The notes: generated by a model not told the origin, from the letters alone. Counted from the first letter of the stretch, positions 1 to 5,931 are shown. The stretch is 9,411 nt of DNA from UBA8518 sp041659585 (GCA_041659585.1 JBAZXY010000047.1:1-9411); one strand, 5' to 3'. Made by a program: numbers and translations.

Positions 1-1
1 T

Positions 2-196
2 TTTACTATTATAAGCCCTTTTGCTGAAAAAATAAATAGCCTGGGCTTGCTAGATAATTATGCACTAGCGCCATTTACCATCGCCCTGGGCAGTTACCTT
101 TTTTCGAAGATTGAAGTTTGGAAAATTGTAAAAAAAGTGCCCCTCCCATTAGAAACAAAAAGCTCACCGCACGTGAGCTTTTTTTATTGGCCCTAA
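2..196 (+). CDS. 3' end of an unidentified membrane protein (partial)
   Basis: This is the only plus-strand frame open from the left edge; it gives about 64 residues ending in TAA at 194-196. A hydrophobic stretch (roughly NYALAPFTIALGSYLF) is followed by a basic segment (KIEVWKIVKK). That loosely resembles the last transmembrane helix and tail of P-type cation ATPases, but the fragment is too short to assign. The final 14 codons run through the terminator hairpin at 157-187, so the tail (ETKSSPHVSFFYWP) looks non-native. Removing one A from the seven-A run at 130-136 would put the frame into a TAG at 150-152, just before the hairpin, so a frameshift is possible. I am moderately sure it is coding and unsure of its family. 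Confidence 0.45.
   Translation, partial: FTIISPFAEKINSLGLLDNYALAPFTIALGSYLFSKIEVWKIVKKVPLPLETKSSPHVSFFYWP
157..187 (+). terminator. Rho-independent terminator
   Basis: An 11-bp perfect stem (AAAAAGCTCAC at 157-167, GTGAGCTTTTT at 173-183) with a five-base loop CGCAC leads into a T-run to 185. It should end transcription entering from the left and separates that unit from the YggT gene. It lies inside the last codons of the left-edge ORF. Confidence 0.85.
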
Positions 197-287
197 CGCC
201 GCAACCAAAATCAGTCCTGCGAAATATACTTCAAGTATTGGTGTATTATTATATACAGTCGGCTTTTAAGTTTTTAAAAAAATAATT

Positions 288-644
288 ATGGACTCATTCA
301 ACTCGTCCAGCACAAAACCGCTTTATCGAGGAACGCAAATTGTGTGGTATCTGTTCGGTCTCCTGGAGACACTCCTCGCCTTTCGTTTCGTCTTGAAATT
401 GTTGGGAGCCAATCCCGCGGCCGGTTTTACCGATTTCATCTATGGCGTGACCTATGTTTTTGCAGCTCCGTTCCTAAGTGTTTTTCGTATCACCAAAGTA
501 TCCGGCAGTATCTTTGAGTGGACTACCCTGCTAGCGATGCTGGTATACTGGATCATCGCCTTTGGCATTATTAAGCTGTTCCTCATGAGTAGGACTGTCT
601 CGACGCCGGAAGCTGCGAGCAAAATGAACAGGCAAGAAAAATAA
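288..644 (+). CDS. YggT family membrane protein
   Basis: This is a 118-residue integral membrane protein of the YggT family. The family has been linked to osmotic-shock tolerance and, in some bacteria, to division or septum functions; its biochemistry is not settled. Two hydrophobic helices are visible, about residues 17-38 and 78-100. Between them lies the family-typical segment with FRFVLKLLGANP (32-43) and AAPFLSVFR (59-67). The C-terminus is short, polar and basic. The start at 288 has no Shine-Dalgarno but an A-rich tract (TAAAAAAATAATT) just before the ATG, as several neighbours have. A -10-like TATTAT lies at 244-249 with no convincing -35. A GlsB-type gene follows 29 bp downstream, so the two are probably co-transcribed up to the terminator at 929-956 as a small envelope-stress unit (inference). 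Confidence 0.87.
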   Translation: MDSFNSSSTKPLYRGTQIVWYLFGLLETLLAFRFVLKLLGANPAAGFTDFIYGVTYVFAAPFLSVFRITKVSGSIFEWTTLLAMLVYWIIAFGIIKLFLMSRTVSTPEAASKMNRQEK

Positions 645-673
645 GTTAATTAATTTAAATTAAAAAAAAATAT

Positions 674-913
674 ATGGGAATTATTTTATGGATTGTCTTC
701 GGGGCAATCGTCGGATGGGTCGCCTCCGCCGTGATGGGGACTAGTGAGGGTTTACTGATGGACATTGTCCTCGGAATCGTCGGAGCAGTGCTGGGTGGAT
801 GGTTAATGAGCTTTTTGGGAAAAGGTGGCGTGTCCGGCTTCAACCTGTACAGCTTCCTGGTCGCCATCCTTGGCGCCATGGTGTTGATTGCTATTGTGAG
901 AGCCATACGCTAG
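674..913 (+). CDS. GlsB/YeaQ/YmgE family stress-response membrane protein
   Basis: This 79-residue, very hydrophobic protein belongs to the GlsB/YeaQ/YmgE family, also named transglycosylase-associated protein. Three transmembrane segments are visible (about 2-20, 28-48 and 57-76). The glycine-rich family pattern is clear: GAIVGWVASAVMG near the N-terminus, DIVLGIVGAVLGGWL in the second helix and a short basic end (RAIR). Members sit in the inner membrane and are commonly induced by general or acid stress; in Gram-positives GlsB anchors Asp23. No enzymatic activity is established. The length is typical of the family. The ATG is preceded by a nine-A tract instead of a Shine-Dalgarno. It lies 29 bp after the YggT gene in the same direction and is followed by a strong terminator, which points to a two-gene unit. 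Confidence 0.9.
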   Translation: MGIILWIVFGAIVGWVASAVMGTSEGLLMDIVLGIVGAVLGGWLMSFLGKGGVSGFNLYSFLVAILGAMVLIAIVRAIR

Positions 914-928
914 TTTCCGGCAGCAAAC

Positions 929-960
929 AAAAATACCCGTCAAAGCGGGTATTTTTGCTT
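929..960. terminator. Bidirectional Rho-independent terminator
   Basis: A perfect 11-bp stem (AAAAATACCCG at 929-939, CGGGTATTTTT at 946-956) closes a six-base loop. A/T-runs on both sides make it work in both directions. It separates the plus-strand YggT-GlsB pair from the convergent minus-strand acyltransferase, whose stop codon is at 993-995. Confidence 0.9.
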
Positions 961-992
961 TATAATCCGCGCTTTTTTAAAACCACTAACGT

Positions 993-2144
993 TTAGCCAG
1001 TGATTTTCATCTTAGCAGAGAGTTGATTTATTTTGTTTCTCATCGGCACCTCAACGAAATAATAAGTGAGAGTGGAAACACCCATAACCATAGCCAAATA
1101 GATAGAAGCATACAACCAAGCAGTTCCCCAATCAAGATGGTCTAATTTTATTTGCGTAAATTTTTTGCAATAATTCAACAGAAAAAACATCAGCGGCAGG
1201 TGCATCAAATAAAGCGAATAAGAAATATCGCCTAAATAAATGAGTGGTTTGAGATTGAGCAGATATTTGCCGATGCCTTCCACATAGACACTGGCCAATA
1301 TGATAGCCGCAAAGACGATAATTGGCACAAAATCAGGCGTAGGGATAGCCATAACTGTCACAATAGTCGCTATAGTCAAAAACCAGGTTGTATTTTTTTT
1401 AAAATAGCGCTGACCCCAGCCGACCTGATACAGCTCATAAAGAAACATGCCAAAGAGAAAGCCAAAAAAACAGCGAACAAACCCATAGTCATAGGTGACG
1501 TCCAGGCTGTACTTCACACTGGGATCAAGGGCGCTTTTTGATACCGGCGATAATGGATAGAGATAATAGTTTATGAACAAATAACCGGCCACCACACCCA
1601 GGAAAATAAAAATCTTTTTCCACCCGGTGATTTTACGAAAAGGAATAAGCAAAAAAGGAAAAACAACATACATCCACCACTCAACGCTAATAGACCAAGA
1701 AGCGCTGTTCCAGGAAAGGAAGTCATATAGATTCATAGATTGGAGAAGAAGCAGATGCGCCCAGATAGTGTGCATGTTAAAAGTATAGATATAGTCTGTT
1801 GGATAGAGCGTGAAATTGGCTCGATACCAGAAATAAAGCACTACCATAAATAAAAAAGAAAACAGGTGCAGCGGATAAATGCGAGCAAACCGGGCCAGCA
1901 TGAATTTTTTAAAATTTCCCCGAATGCTTTTTTCGAAAGATTCCGCATAAACGTGCATCATAATAAAACCGGAGAGCAGAAAAAAGAAATCCACCCACAG
2001 ATAGCCCTTTTGGATGAAATGGCCAAAGGGACCATCCCAGGGTGCCAGAGCAAAACAAAACACATTCACATGCAGCAAGATAACTAAAATCGCCGCTAGG
2101 CCGCGCAATGATGAGAGCGAAGAAAGATAACTTTTCTTTTGCAT
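993..2144 (-). CDS. Acyltransferase family 3 membrane protein (OafA/YrhL type)
   Basis: This 383-residue multipass membrane enzyme is of the acyltransferase-3 (AT3) superfamily. These proteins move acyl groups, usually acetyl, from the cytoplasmic side to a surface glycan, lipid or other acceptor. Family signatures are visible: SSLRGLAAILVILLH (11-25) with the conserved Arg14 and the catalytic-type His25; VDFFFLLSGFIM (51-62); the basic motif ARFARIYPLH (84-93); SWSISVEWWMYVVFP near residue 170; and YSLYLMHLP near 310. About ten hydrophobic helices fill the chain, so it is a full-length AT3 domain without a fused SGNH domain. The start at 2144 is supported by AGGAAA about eight bases upstream. 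It lies 47 bp downstream of an SGNH hydrolase gene on the same strand, probably transcribed with it, and the pair likely does split AT3-SGNH chemistry. The acceptor cannot be read from sequence. Confidence 0.92.
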   Translation of the reverse strand: MQKKSYLSSLSSLRGLAAILVILLHVNVFCFALAPWDGPFGHFIQKGYLWVDFFFLLSGFIMMHVYAESFEKSIRGNFKKFMLARFARIYPLHLFSFLFMVVLYFWYRANFTLYPTDYIYTFNMHTIWAHLLLLQSMNLYDFLSWNSASWSISVEWWMYVVFPFLLIPFRKITGWKKIFIFLGVVAGYLFINYYLYPLSPVSKSALDPSVKYSLDVTYDYGFVRCFFGFLFGMFLYELYQVGWGQRYFKKNTTWFLTIATIVTVMAIPTPDFVPIIVFAAIILASVYVEGIGKYLLNLKPLIYLGDISYSLYLMHLPLMFFLLNYCKKFTQIKLDHLDWGTAWLYASIYLAMVMGVSTLTYYFVEVPMRNKINQLSAKMKITG

Positions 2145-2191
2145 ATTTAATATTTCCTATTTCATTTAACTTGTTCATCCTACACTTTATT

Positions 2192-2875
2192 CTATTGAAG
2201 GTATGGAGTGATTAGCTCTTTCCATACGGCGTAGCCATGTGAATTGAGATGTAGCCCATCCGCTGCGTACTTGGCATACAACTGATTATCCGGTCCGCAA
2301 AAAGAGGGGTATAGATTAATGAAAAAAACTTTCTTTTCTGCAGCCAAGACTTTTAACCTCTCATTAAGTGTGATGATTTTTTGACTATCCACCTTGCCAT
2401 AGTGAGAGCTGGCACTGTTTATGGGTAAGGTGCTTTGGATATAGATCAGTGTCGCTGGAGATTCGCTTTTAATTCTATTGATTACTAGTTCGTAGTTAGC
2501 TGCTACGTAATCTACACTTTGACCTCTGAGAAAATCATTGATGCCCATCATGAGAAATAGCTTTTGTGGTTTAGCGCTGATGGCGACACTCAATCTAGCT
2601 AGAACATCATCAGTCGTATTGCCGGAAACACCAGCATTCTGGATGTCAGCACTCCCCAGCAAGGTGTTCCAATTTTCCAAGGCGGTAATACTATCTCCCA
2701 GAAATACGATTCTGCTAGCTGCGTCTTCCACCGGTCGATCCATCCCTACAAAAGAAGCCACGTATTGCCACCCGGTCTGCGGCTTGTGATTTCCTAGCCA
2801 AATCAAACCACTAACAATGATCGCTATCAAGGTAATTATTCCGGTTGCTAATTCTATTTTGATCTTTTTGTTCAT
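2192..2875 (-). CDS. Membrane-anchored SGNH/GDSL-type hydrolase
   Basis: This 227-residue SGNH-fold esterase or acyltransferase partner has an N-terminal transmembrane or uncleaved signal segment (about residues 8-28), which places the catalytic domain outside the membrane. All four blocks are present: GDS with nucleophile Ser62 (IVFLGDSITA), Gly82 in NAGVSGNTT, Asn113 in LMMGINDF, and Asp206/His209 in DGLHL. The length fits a single-domain family member. Known relatives remove acyl groups from lipids or sugars, or transfer them onto glycans. The start at 2875 follows GAAAGAAAAAA, with no strong Shine-Dalgarno. An excellent promoter lies just upstream (2897-2925). The AT3 acyltransferase follows 47 bp downstream. 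In OafA-like proteins AT3 and SGNH domains are fused, so the pairing suggests O-acylation of an envelope polysaccharide (inference). Confidence 0.9.
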   Translation of the reverse strand: MNKKIKIELATGIITLIAIIVSGLIWLGNHKPQTGWQYVASFVGMDRPVEDAASRIVFLGDSITALENWNTLLGSADIQNAGVSGNTTDDVLARLSVAISAKPQKLFLMMGINDFLRGQSVDYVAANYELVINRIKSESPATLIYIQSTLPINSASSHYGKVDSQKIITLNERLKVLAAEKKVFFINLYPSFCGPDNQLYAKYAADGLHLNSHGYAVWKELITPYLQ

Positions 2876-2896
2876 TTTTTTTCTTTCAACTTCTGT

Positions 2897-2925
2897 ATTT
2901 TATCACAAAAAAAACCATTTTTCAA
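2897..2925 (-). promoter_or_regulatory. Sigma-70-type promoter for the SGNH hydrolase - acyltransferase pair
   Basis: On the minus strand, TTGAAA (2920-2925) and TAAAAT (2897-2902) are separated by exactly 17 bp, and the -10 has an extended TGA just before it. Each hexamer differs from consensus at one base. Transcription would start near 2890, leaving a leader of about 15 nt before the ATG at 2875. Confidence 0.7.
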
Positions 2926-2931
2926 TCCATA

Positions 2932-2954
2932 AAATAACGCTGATTCGGTTATTT
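2932..2954 (-). terminator. Weak hairpin at the end of the permease gene
   Basis: A 7-bp AT-rich inverted repeat (AAATAAC at 2932-2938, GTTATTT at 2948-2954) with a nine-base loop spans the permease stop codon. The T-tract that follows on the minus strand is short (TTTTAT). It may be a weak terminator for the ArsR operon; I see no better one before the next promoter. Confidence 0.3.
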
Positions 2955-3917
2955 CGCTAGAGTAATATTAAAGAGATATCCGGTAAAAATAATCCCGGCG
3001 CCCACCACGCCAGTGAAAATGACAATCAATTTAACTTTCATCACTTTTTTCAAAATCATGAATTCCGGCAGTGACAAGGCGGTGACCGCCATCATAAAAG
3101 CCAAGGCCGTGCCCATAGCCACCCCTTTTTCCGTCAACGCACCCACTAGTGGAATCACGCCGGCCGCATTGGAATAGAGCGGAATGCCAATGAGCACTGC
3201 CAGAGGCACGGCGTACCACTTGTCACTGCCGGCATATTGCGCCAAAAAGTCCGCTGGCACGTAGCCATGAATCCACGCCCCCAATCCCACACCAATCACC
3301 ACATACAGCCAAATTTTTTTTATAATATCCAGCGTGTAAGTTCTGGCATATTCAATCCTTTCTTTCCAGCTTAATTCTGGGAGATTCAAATTTTTGCCAT
3401 TGCCATTCAATGCAAATTCTTCCACTAAGTTTCTCACATCCATTTTTTCAATCAGCATGCCGGAAAATATCGCGATCAAAAGTCCACTAACAACATAAAG
3501 CAGCGCAATCTTCCAGCCGAACATCCCCAACAGCAACACCAAGGCCACTTCATTGATCATGGGCGAGGCCACTAAAAAAGAAAAGGTGGTGCCCAGCGGC
3601 ACACCAGCTTGCACAAAACCCAGGAATAATGGTACTGCACTGCAGGAACAAAAAGGCGTGATGATTCCCAAAAGCGAAGCTAATATATTGCCGACATATT
3701 TTTTTTCATGTGAAAGAATGTTTCTGATTTTCTCGGGTGGCAGGTAGGAGCGAATAATTGATACCGCAAAAATAATTACTCCTAAAAGCAACAGGATTTT
3801 AATGGTGTCAAAGATGAAGAAATTGACCGCGCTGGCCAAAAGCGTTTTGTGAACTATTCCAAAAACTGAATAGGTTAGCCAGTCGGCCAAAAGTTGAATC
3901 GGATAAAATACGCTCAT
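2949..3917 (-). CDS. ArsP/YraQ-type permease (DUF318 family), probable metalloid efflux
   Basis: This 322-residue membrane permease belongs to the DUF318/UPF0718 family, which includes YraQ and the organoarsenical exporter ArsP. About eight hydrophobic helices are visible. The hallmark ITPFCSCSAVPLF (86-98) has Cys90 and Cys92, and SPMINEVAL follows (118-126). The second half carries a related motif, GIPLYSNAAGVIPL (244-257), without the cysteines, which fits the family's internal duplication. ALSLPEFMILKKV (280-292) is also family-like. The soluble loop at about 157-190 separates the halves. It is the last gene of the ArsR - thioredoxin - permease operon, starting 21 bp after the thioredoxin stop, with no Shine-Dalgarno. 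Context and motif point to export of arsenite, antimonite or methylated arsenicals across the inner membrane; the exact substrate is inferred. Confidence 0.85.
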   Translation of the reverse strand: MSVFYPIQLLADWLTYSVFGIVHKTLLASAVNFFIFDTIKILLLLGVIIFAVSIIRSYLPPEKIRNILSHEKKYVGNILASLLGIITPFCSCSAVPLFLGFVQAGVPLGTTFSFLVASPMINEVALVLLLGMFGWKIALLYVVSGLLIAIFSGMLIEKMDVRNLVEEFALNGNGKNLNLPELSWKERIEYARTYTLDIIKKIWLYVVIGVGLGAWIHGYVPADFLAQYAGSDKWYAVPLAVLIGIPLYSNAAGVIPLVGALTEKGVAMGTALAFMMAVTALSLPEFMILKKVMKVKLIVIFTGVVGAGIIFTGYLFNITLAK

Positions 3918-3938
3918 ATTATTGCGTTATTGGATTTA

Positions 3939-4244
3939 TTAACACTGTCCGCCACAACACCCACACCCACCAGAATTAGCCGTGTCCTCAGTGCCAACAG
4001 CTTGTACTTTATTAGCAATGATGATTTGCTTAATTTTTTCCACGTTCGGCACCTGGCCGGCCATGACAACCTCATCGTCAATGACTAACGCCGGCGTGCT
4101 CATAACGCCATAGCTCATAATCTCCTGAATTTCCGTGACTTTTTCCACCTGCGCTTCCATATTCAATTCCACCAAGGCTTGCCTGGTATTGGCTTCTAAT
4201 TTAAGGCAATTAGGACAACCGGTGCCGAGAATCTTGATGTTCAT
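3939..4244 (-). CDS. Small thioredoxin-fold protein with cysteine-rich tail
   Basis: This 101-residue protein is of the small redox-active disulfide (thioredoxin/glutaredoxin-like, TIGR00412-type) family. The redox centre GTGCPNCLK holds Cys10 and Cys13, and the cis-proline motif STPALVIDD has Pro51. The fold would end near residue 80. The last ten residues (GGCGCCGGQC) add four cysteines (94, 96, 97, 101) that could bind a metal or metalloid; this tail is beyond the usual domain. There is no signal peptide, so it is cytoplasmic. Its ATG lies 6 nt after the ArsR stop codon and has no Shine-Dalgarno, suggesting translational coupling. The permease follows 21 bp later. Likely roles are keeping cysteines of the regulator or permease reduced, reducing a metalloid, or delivering it to the permease (inference). 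Confidence 0.87.
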   Translation of the reverse strand: MNIKILGTGCPNCLKLEANTRQALVELNMEAQVEKVTEIQEIMSYGVMSTPALVIDDEVVMAGQVPNVEKIKQIIIANKVQAVGTEDTANSGGCGCCGGQC

Positions 4245-4250
4245 ATGTTT

Positions 4251-4559
4251 TTATTTGATTATTTGATTAAAGATTTTTTTATATTCCCGAATCACTTTTC
4301 TGTCTAATCCGTAGCGGATAAAATTTCCCTCGCGTTTTTCCGTCAAAAGTCCGATGCTCTTCAATTGCTTGATATGGTGCGAAACCAGCTTATCTGAAAT
4401 GCCTATCTGGGTAACAATTTCACAGACGCACTGTGCACCACCTTGCAATACACACAGGATTTTCAATCGATTAGGGTCGGCCACAACCCGCAAAAAAGCA
4501 TAGGCCTGACTAATATCCCCCGCTTCTTTTGAATTCTGGGCGCAACATTGGAATTCCAT
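4251..4559 (-). CDS. ArsR/SmtB family metalloregulator
   Basis: This 102-residue winged-helix repressor is of the ArsR/SmtB family. The sequence DPNRLKILCVLQ (28-39) leads to the alpha-3 metal site CVCEI, with Cys44 and Cys46. This matches the ELCVCDL motif that binds As(III)/Sb(III) in ArsR proteins. The recognition helix is about residues 55-70 (SDKLVSHHIKQLKSIG), followed by the wing (REGNFIRYGL). An extra N-terminal pair, Cys5-Cys6, could supply a further thiolate ligand. The protein should repress its own operon and release DNA on metalloid binding. A perfect palindrome overlapping the promoter -10 (4732-4755) is the obvious operator. The predicted leader is long (about 185 nt) and holds a long inverted repeat. 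The start codon has no Shine-Dalgarno. It is first in the operon with the thioredoxin and permease. Confidence 0.9.
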   Translation of the reverse strand: MEFQCCAQNSKEAGDISQAYAFLRVVADPNRLKILCVLQGGAQCVCEIVTQIGISDKLVSHHIKQLKSIGLLTEKREGNFIRYGLDRKVIREYKKIFNQIIK

Positions 4560-4572
4560 ACAAAAAAACTAC

Positions 4573-4734
4573 TAGACTTATTGCCTAATAACTCACTACT
4601 GCAATTTTCATATTTTGACCAAATTTTCCAAAAATTTTCTTGGTTTAGCTAAGGCTAGGCCGCAAAAATTGTTTGAAAAATTATGCCGCAAAATCTGAAA
4701 ATTTCGTTACGTAATTTATCAAGCAATAAGTCTA
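4573..4734. repeat. 162-bp imperfect palindrome (long hairpin, MITE-like) in the ArsR operon leader
   Basis: The outer 12 bp are a perfect inverted repeat (TAGACTTATTGC at 4573-4584, GCAATAAGTCTA at 4723-4734). My hand alignment extends the arms inward to a tip at AGC-TAAG-GCT (4647-4656). About 61 of the 77 left-arm bases match the right arm, with four single-base gaps, and several mismatches become G-U pairs in RNA. Each end carries TA. It encodes no ORF. It could be a small non-autonomous transposable element or a structured leader: almost all of it lies between the predicted transcription start near 4745 and the ArsR ATG at 4559. Confidence 0.75.
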
Positions 4735-4755
4735 TTCTAATTTATATTAGAATAG
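4732..4755. promoter_or_regulatory. Probable ArsR operator (perfect 9-6-9 palindrome)
   Basis: CTATTCTAA (4732-4740) and TTAGAATAG (4747-4755) are exact inverted copies around TTTATA. The palindrome covers part of the -10 box and the predicted transcription start of the ArsR operon, so a bound dimer would block RNA polymerase. It touches the end of the long inverted repeat (3-bp overlap). No experimental operator of this sequence is known to me; the assignment rests on symmetry and position. Confidence 0.65.
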
Positions 4756-4780
4756 TATGCTAATCCATTCCCCATGTCAA
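4752..4780 (-). promoter_or_regulatory. Sigma-70-type promoter of the ArsR - thioredoxin - permease operon
   Basis: On the minus strand, a consensus -35 TTGACA (4775-4780) and TACTAT (4752-4757) are separated by 17 bp. Transcription would start near 4745, within the palindrome at 4732-4755. No other good hexamer pair was seen in 4560-4800. Confidence 0.7.
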
Positions 4781-4808
4781 GATTATTTATTTTCTGACTA
4801 ACGGCGAT

Positions 4809-4837
4809 AAAAAAGCCGTTACAGAGAGTAACGGCTT
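4809..4837 (-). terminator. Rho-independent terminator of dapA
   Basis: A perfect 10-bp stem (AAGCCGTTAC at 4813-4822, GTAACGGCTT at 4828-4837) with loop AGAGA is followed on the minus strand by six T residues (4809-4814). It lies about 50 bp after the dapA stop and insulates the ArsR operon promoter. A third copy, TAACGGC at 4799-4805, could compete for pairing with the left arm. Confidence 0.85.
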
Positions 4838-4890
4838 GTCGGAATTTTGTAAAAAATCCATGCCATTCAAAAAAACAACAAAGCATTCTG

Positions 4891-5784
4891 TCATACAACA
4901 TAAATGAGTATGCCATTCTTAGCCAGCACTTCAGCCAACTTCTGCCTACTTGTCGGTTCTGGCGAGCAAAGCGGCAAGCGATATTCCTCCCGAATTTTGC
5001 CCATCATCGCCAAAGCATACTTCACCATAATCGGATTAGATTCAATGAACATCGCCCGATTGACAGCATCCAGCTGCCGGCAAATGGTCCTGGCCGTCTG
5101 CAAGTCACCCTGCTGCCAAGCCTCATACAACTGCGCGCATTCCGCCGGCATAATATTGGCCGTAACTGAAATCGCACCACAGCCACCCAAGGCCAAGACC
5201 GGAAGGGTGTCGCTGTCATTGCCGGAAAAGACCTGAAAGTCTTCCCCGCATTGTGCTAAAATGGCGCCAACCTGACCCATATCCCCACTGGCCTCTTTGA
5301 TGCCAATAATGTTCTTTATCTTAGCCAAGCGGGCTACGGTGGCCGGCGTCATATTAATGCCGGTTCGACTGGGCACATTATATAAAATAATGGGCAGGCG
5401 AGTAGATTCGGCTATGGTCCTGTAATGTTGATACAAACCCTCTTGCGTGGGTTTATTGTAATACGGCACCACCACTAGAACAGCATCCACTCCAAGCCGT
5501 TCCGCTTCCTGGGTAAGATATATCGCTTCCGCAGTATTGTTTCCACCTGTCCCAGCAATTACCGGCACACGTCCTTTAGCTGCATCAATCGCGACTTTAA
5601 TCACCTCTATCTGTTCCTCAAAACTCAAAGTAGACGCCTCACCAGTCGTTCCGCAGGCAACAATGACATGGGTTCCACTGGCAATCTGCCACTCAATCAA
5701 GGCTCGATAAGCGCTTTCGTCAAACTGACCATCGACAAATGGGGTAACAATCGCCACGCACGAACCATAATATTTTTTTGCCAT
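4891..5784 (-). CDS. dapA: 4-hydroxy-tetrahydrodipicolinate synthase (DHDPS)
   Basis: This 297-residue cytoplasmic (beta/alpha)8-barrel enzyme condenses pyruvate with aspartate semialdehyde, the first committed step toward diaminopimelate and lysine. All catalytic residues are visible: Thr46-Thr47 in CGTTGE, Tyr109 in PYYNK, Tyr135 and Arg140 in YNVPSRTG, and the Schiff-base Lys163 in GIKEASG. GTTGE rather than GSTGE argues against N-acetylneuraminate lyase. The length matches the family. At the lysine-inhibition site, the positions of E. coli His53 and His56 are Phe55 and Gln58, while Asn82, Glu86 and Tyr108 are kept, so feedback control may be weak or altered (inference). It is monocistronic. 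The start is fixed by GGAGG six bases before the ATG, the strongest ribosome site in the window, and the stop is TGA. Confidence 0.96.
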   Translation of the reverse strand: MAKKYYGSCVAIVTPFVDGQFDESAYRALIEWQIASGTHVIVACGTTGEASTLSFEEQIEVIKVAIDAAKGRVPVIAGTGGNNTAEAIYLTQEAERLGVDAVLVVVPYYNKPTQEGLYQHYRTIAESTRLPIILYNVPSRTGINMTPATVARLAKIKNIIGIKEASGDMGQVGAILAQCGEDFQVFSGNDSDTLPVLALGGCGAISVTANIMPAECAQLYEAWQQGDLQTARTICRQLDAVNRAMFIESNPIMVKYALAMMGKIREEYRLPLCSPEPTSRQKLAEVLAKNGILIYVV

Positions 5785-5785
5785 T

Positions 5786-5801
5786 TTGCACCTCCATGCA
5801 A
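5786..5801 (-). promoter_or_regulatory. dapA ribosome-binding site inside a small hairpin
   Basis: On the minus strand, TTGCA-TGGAGG-TGCAA forms a 5-bp stem whose loop contains the GGAGG Shine-Dalgarno (5791-5795), ending six bases before the dapA ATG. Upstream in the leader, a near copy of the start context (GCAAAATGG, around 5808-5816) opens a two-codon reading frame, ATG GAT TAA. Any regulatory role is speculative. Confidence 0.55.
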
Positions 5802-5931
5802 GTTAATCCATTTTGCGCGAAATTGCGCTGAGTTGCTGATAAAAAACATTTTATAGATTGGCTATTCTACTATTTTTAAAGACCTACTATACACTTTACA
5901 GTTTAAACACAATAATCTAAAATTAAACTAT

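Noticed and set aside
655..906. Minus-strand 83-codon frame opposite the GlsB gene
   Set aside because: It is the antisense shadow of a clear family member, low in sequence logic and rich in Pro/Thr, with no ribosome site.
4904..5236. 110-codon plus-strand frame inside dapA
   Set aside because: It is antisense to a fully conserved DHDPS, resembles no family and has no promoter or ribosome site.
5865..5873. Second copy of the ArsR operator half-site (CTATTCTA) upstream of dapA
   Set aside because: It is a single half-site without its inverted partner in AT-rich DNA; chance is the simpler explanation.
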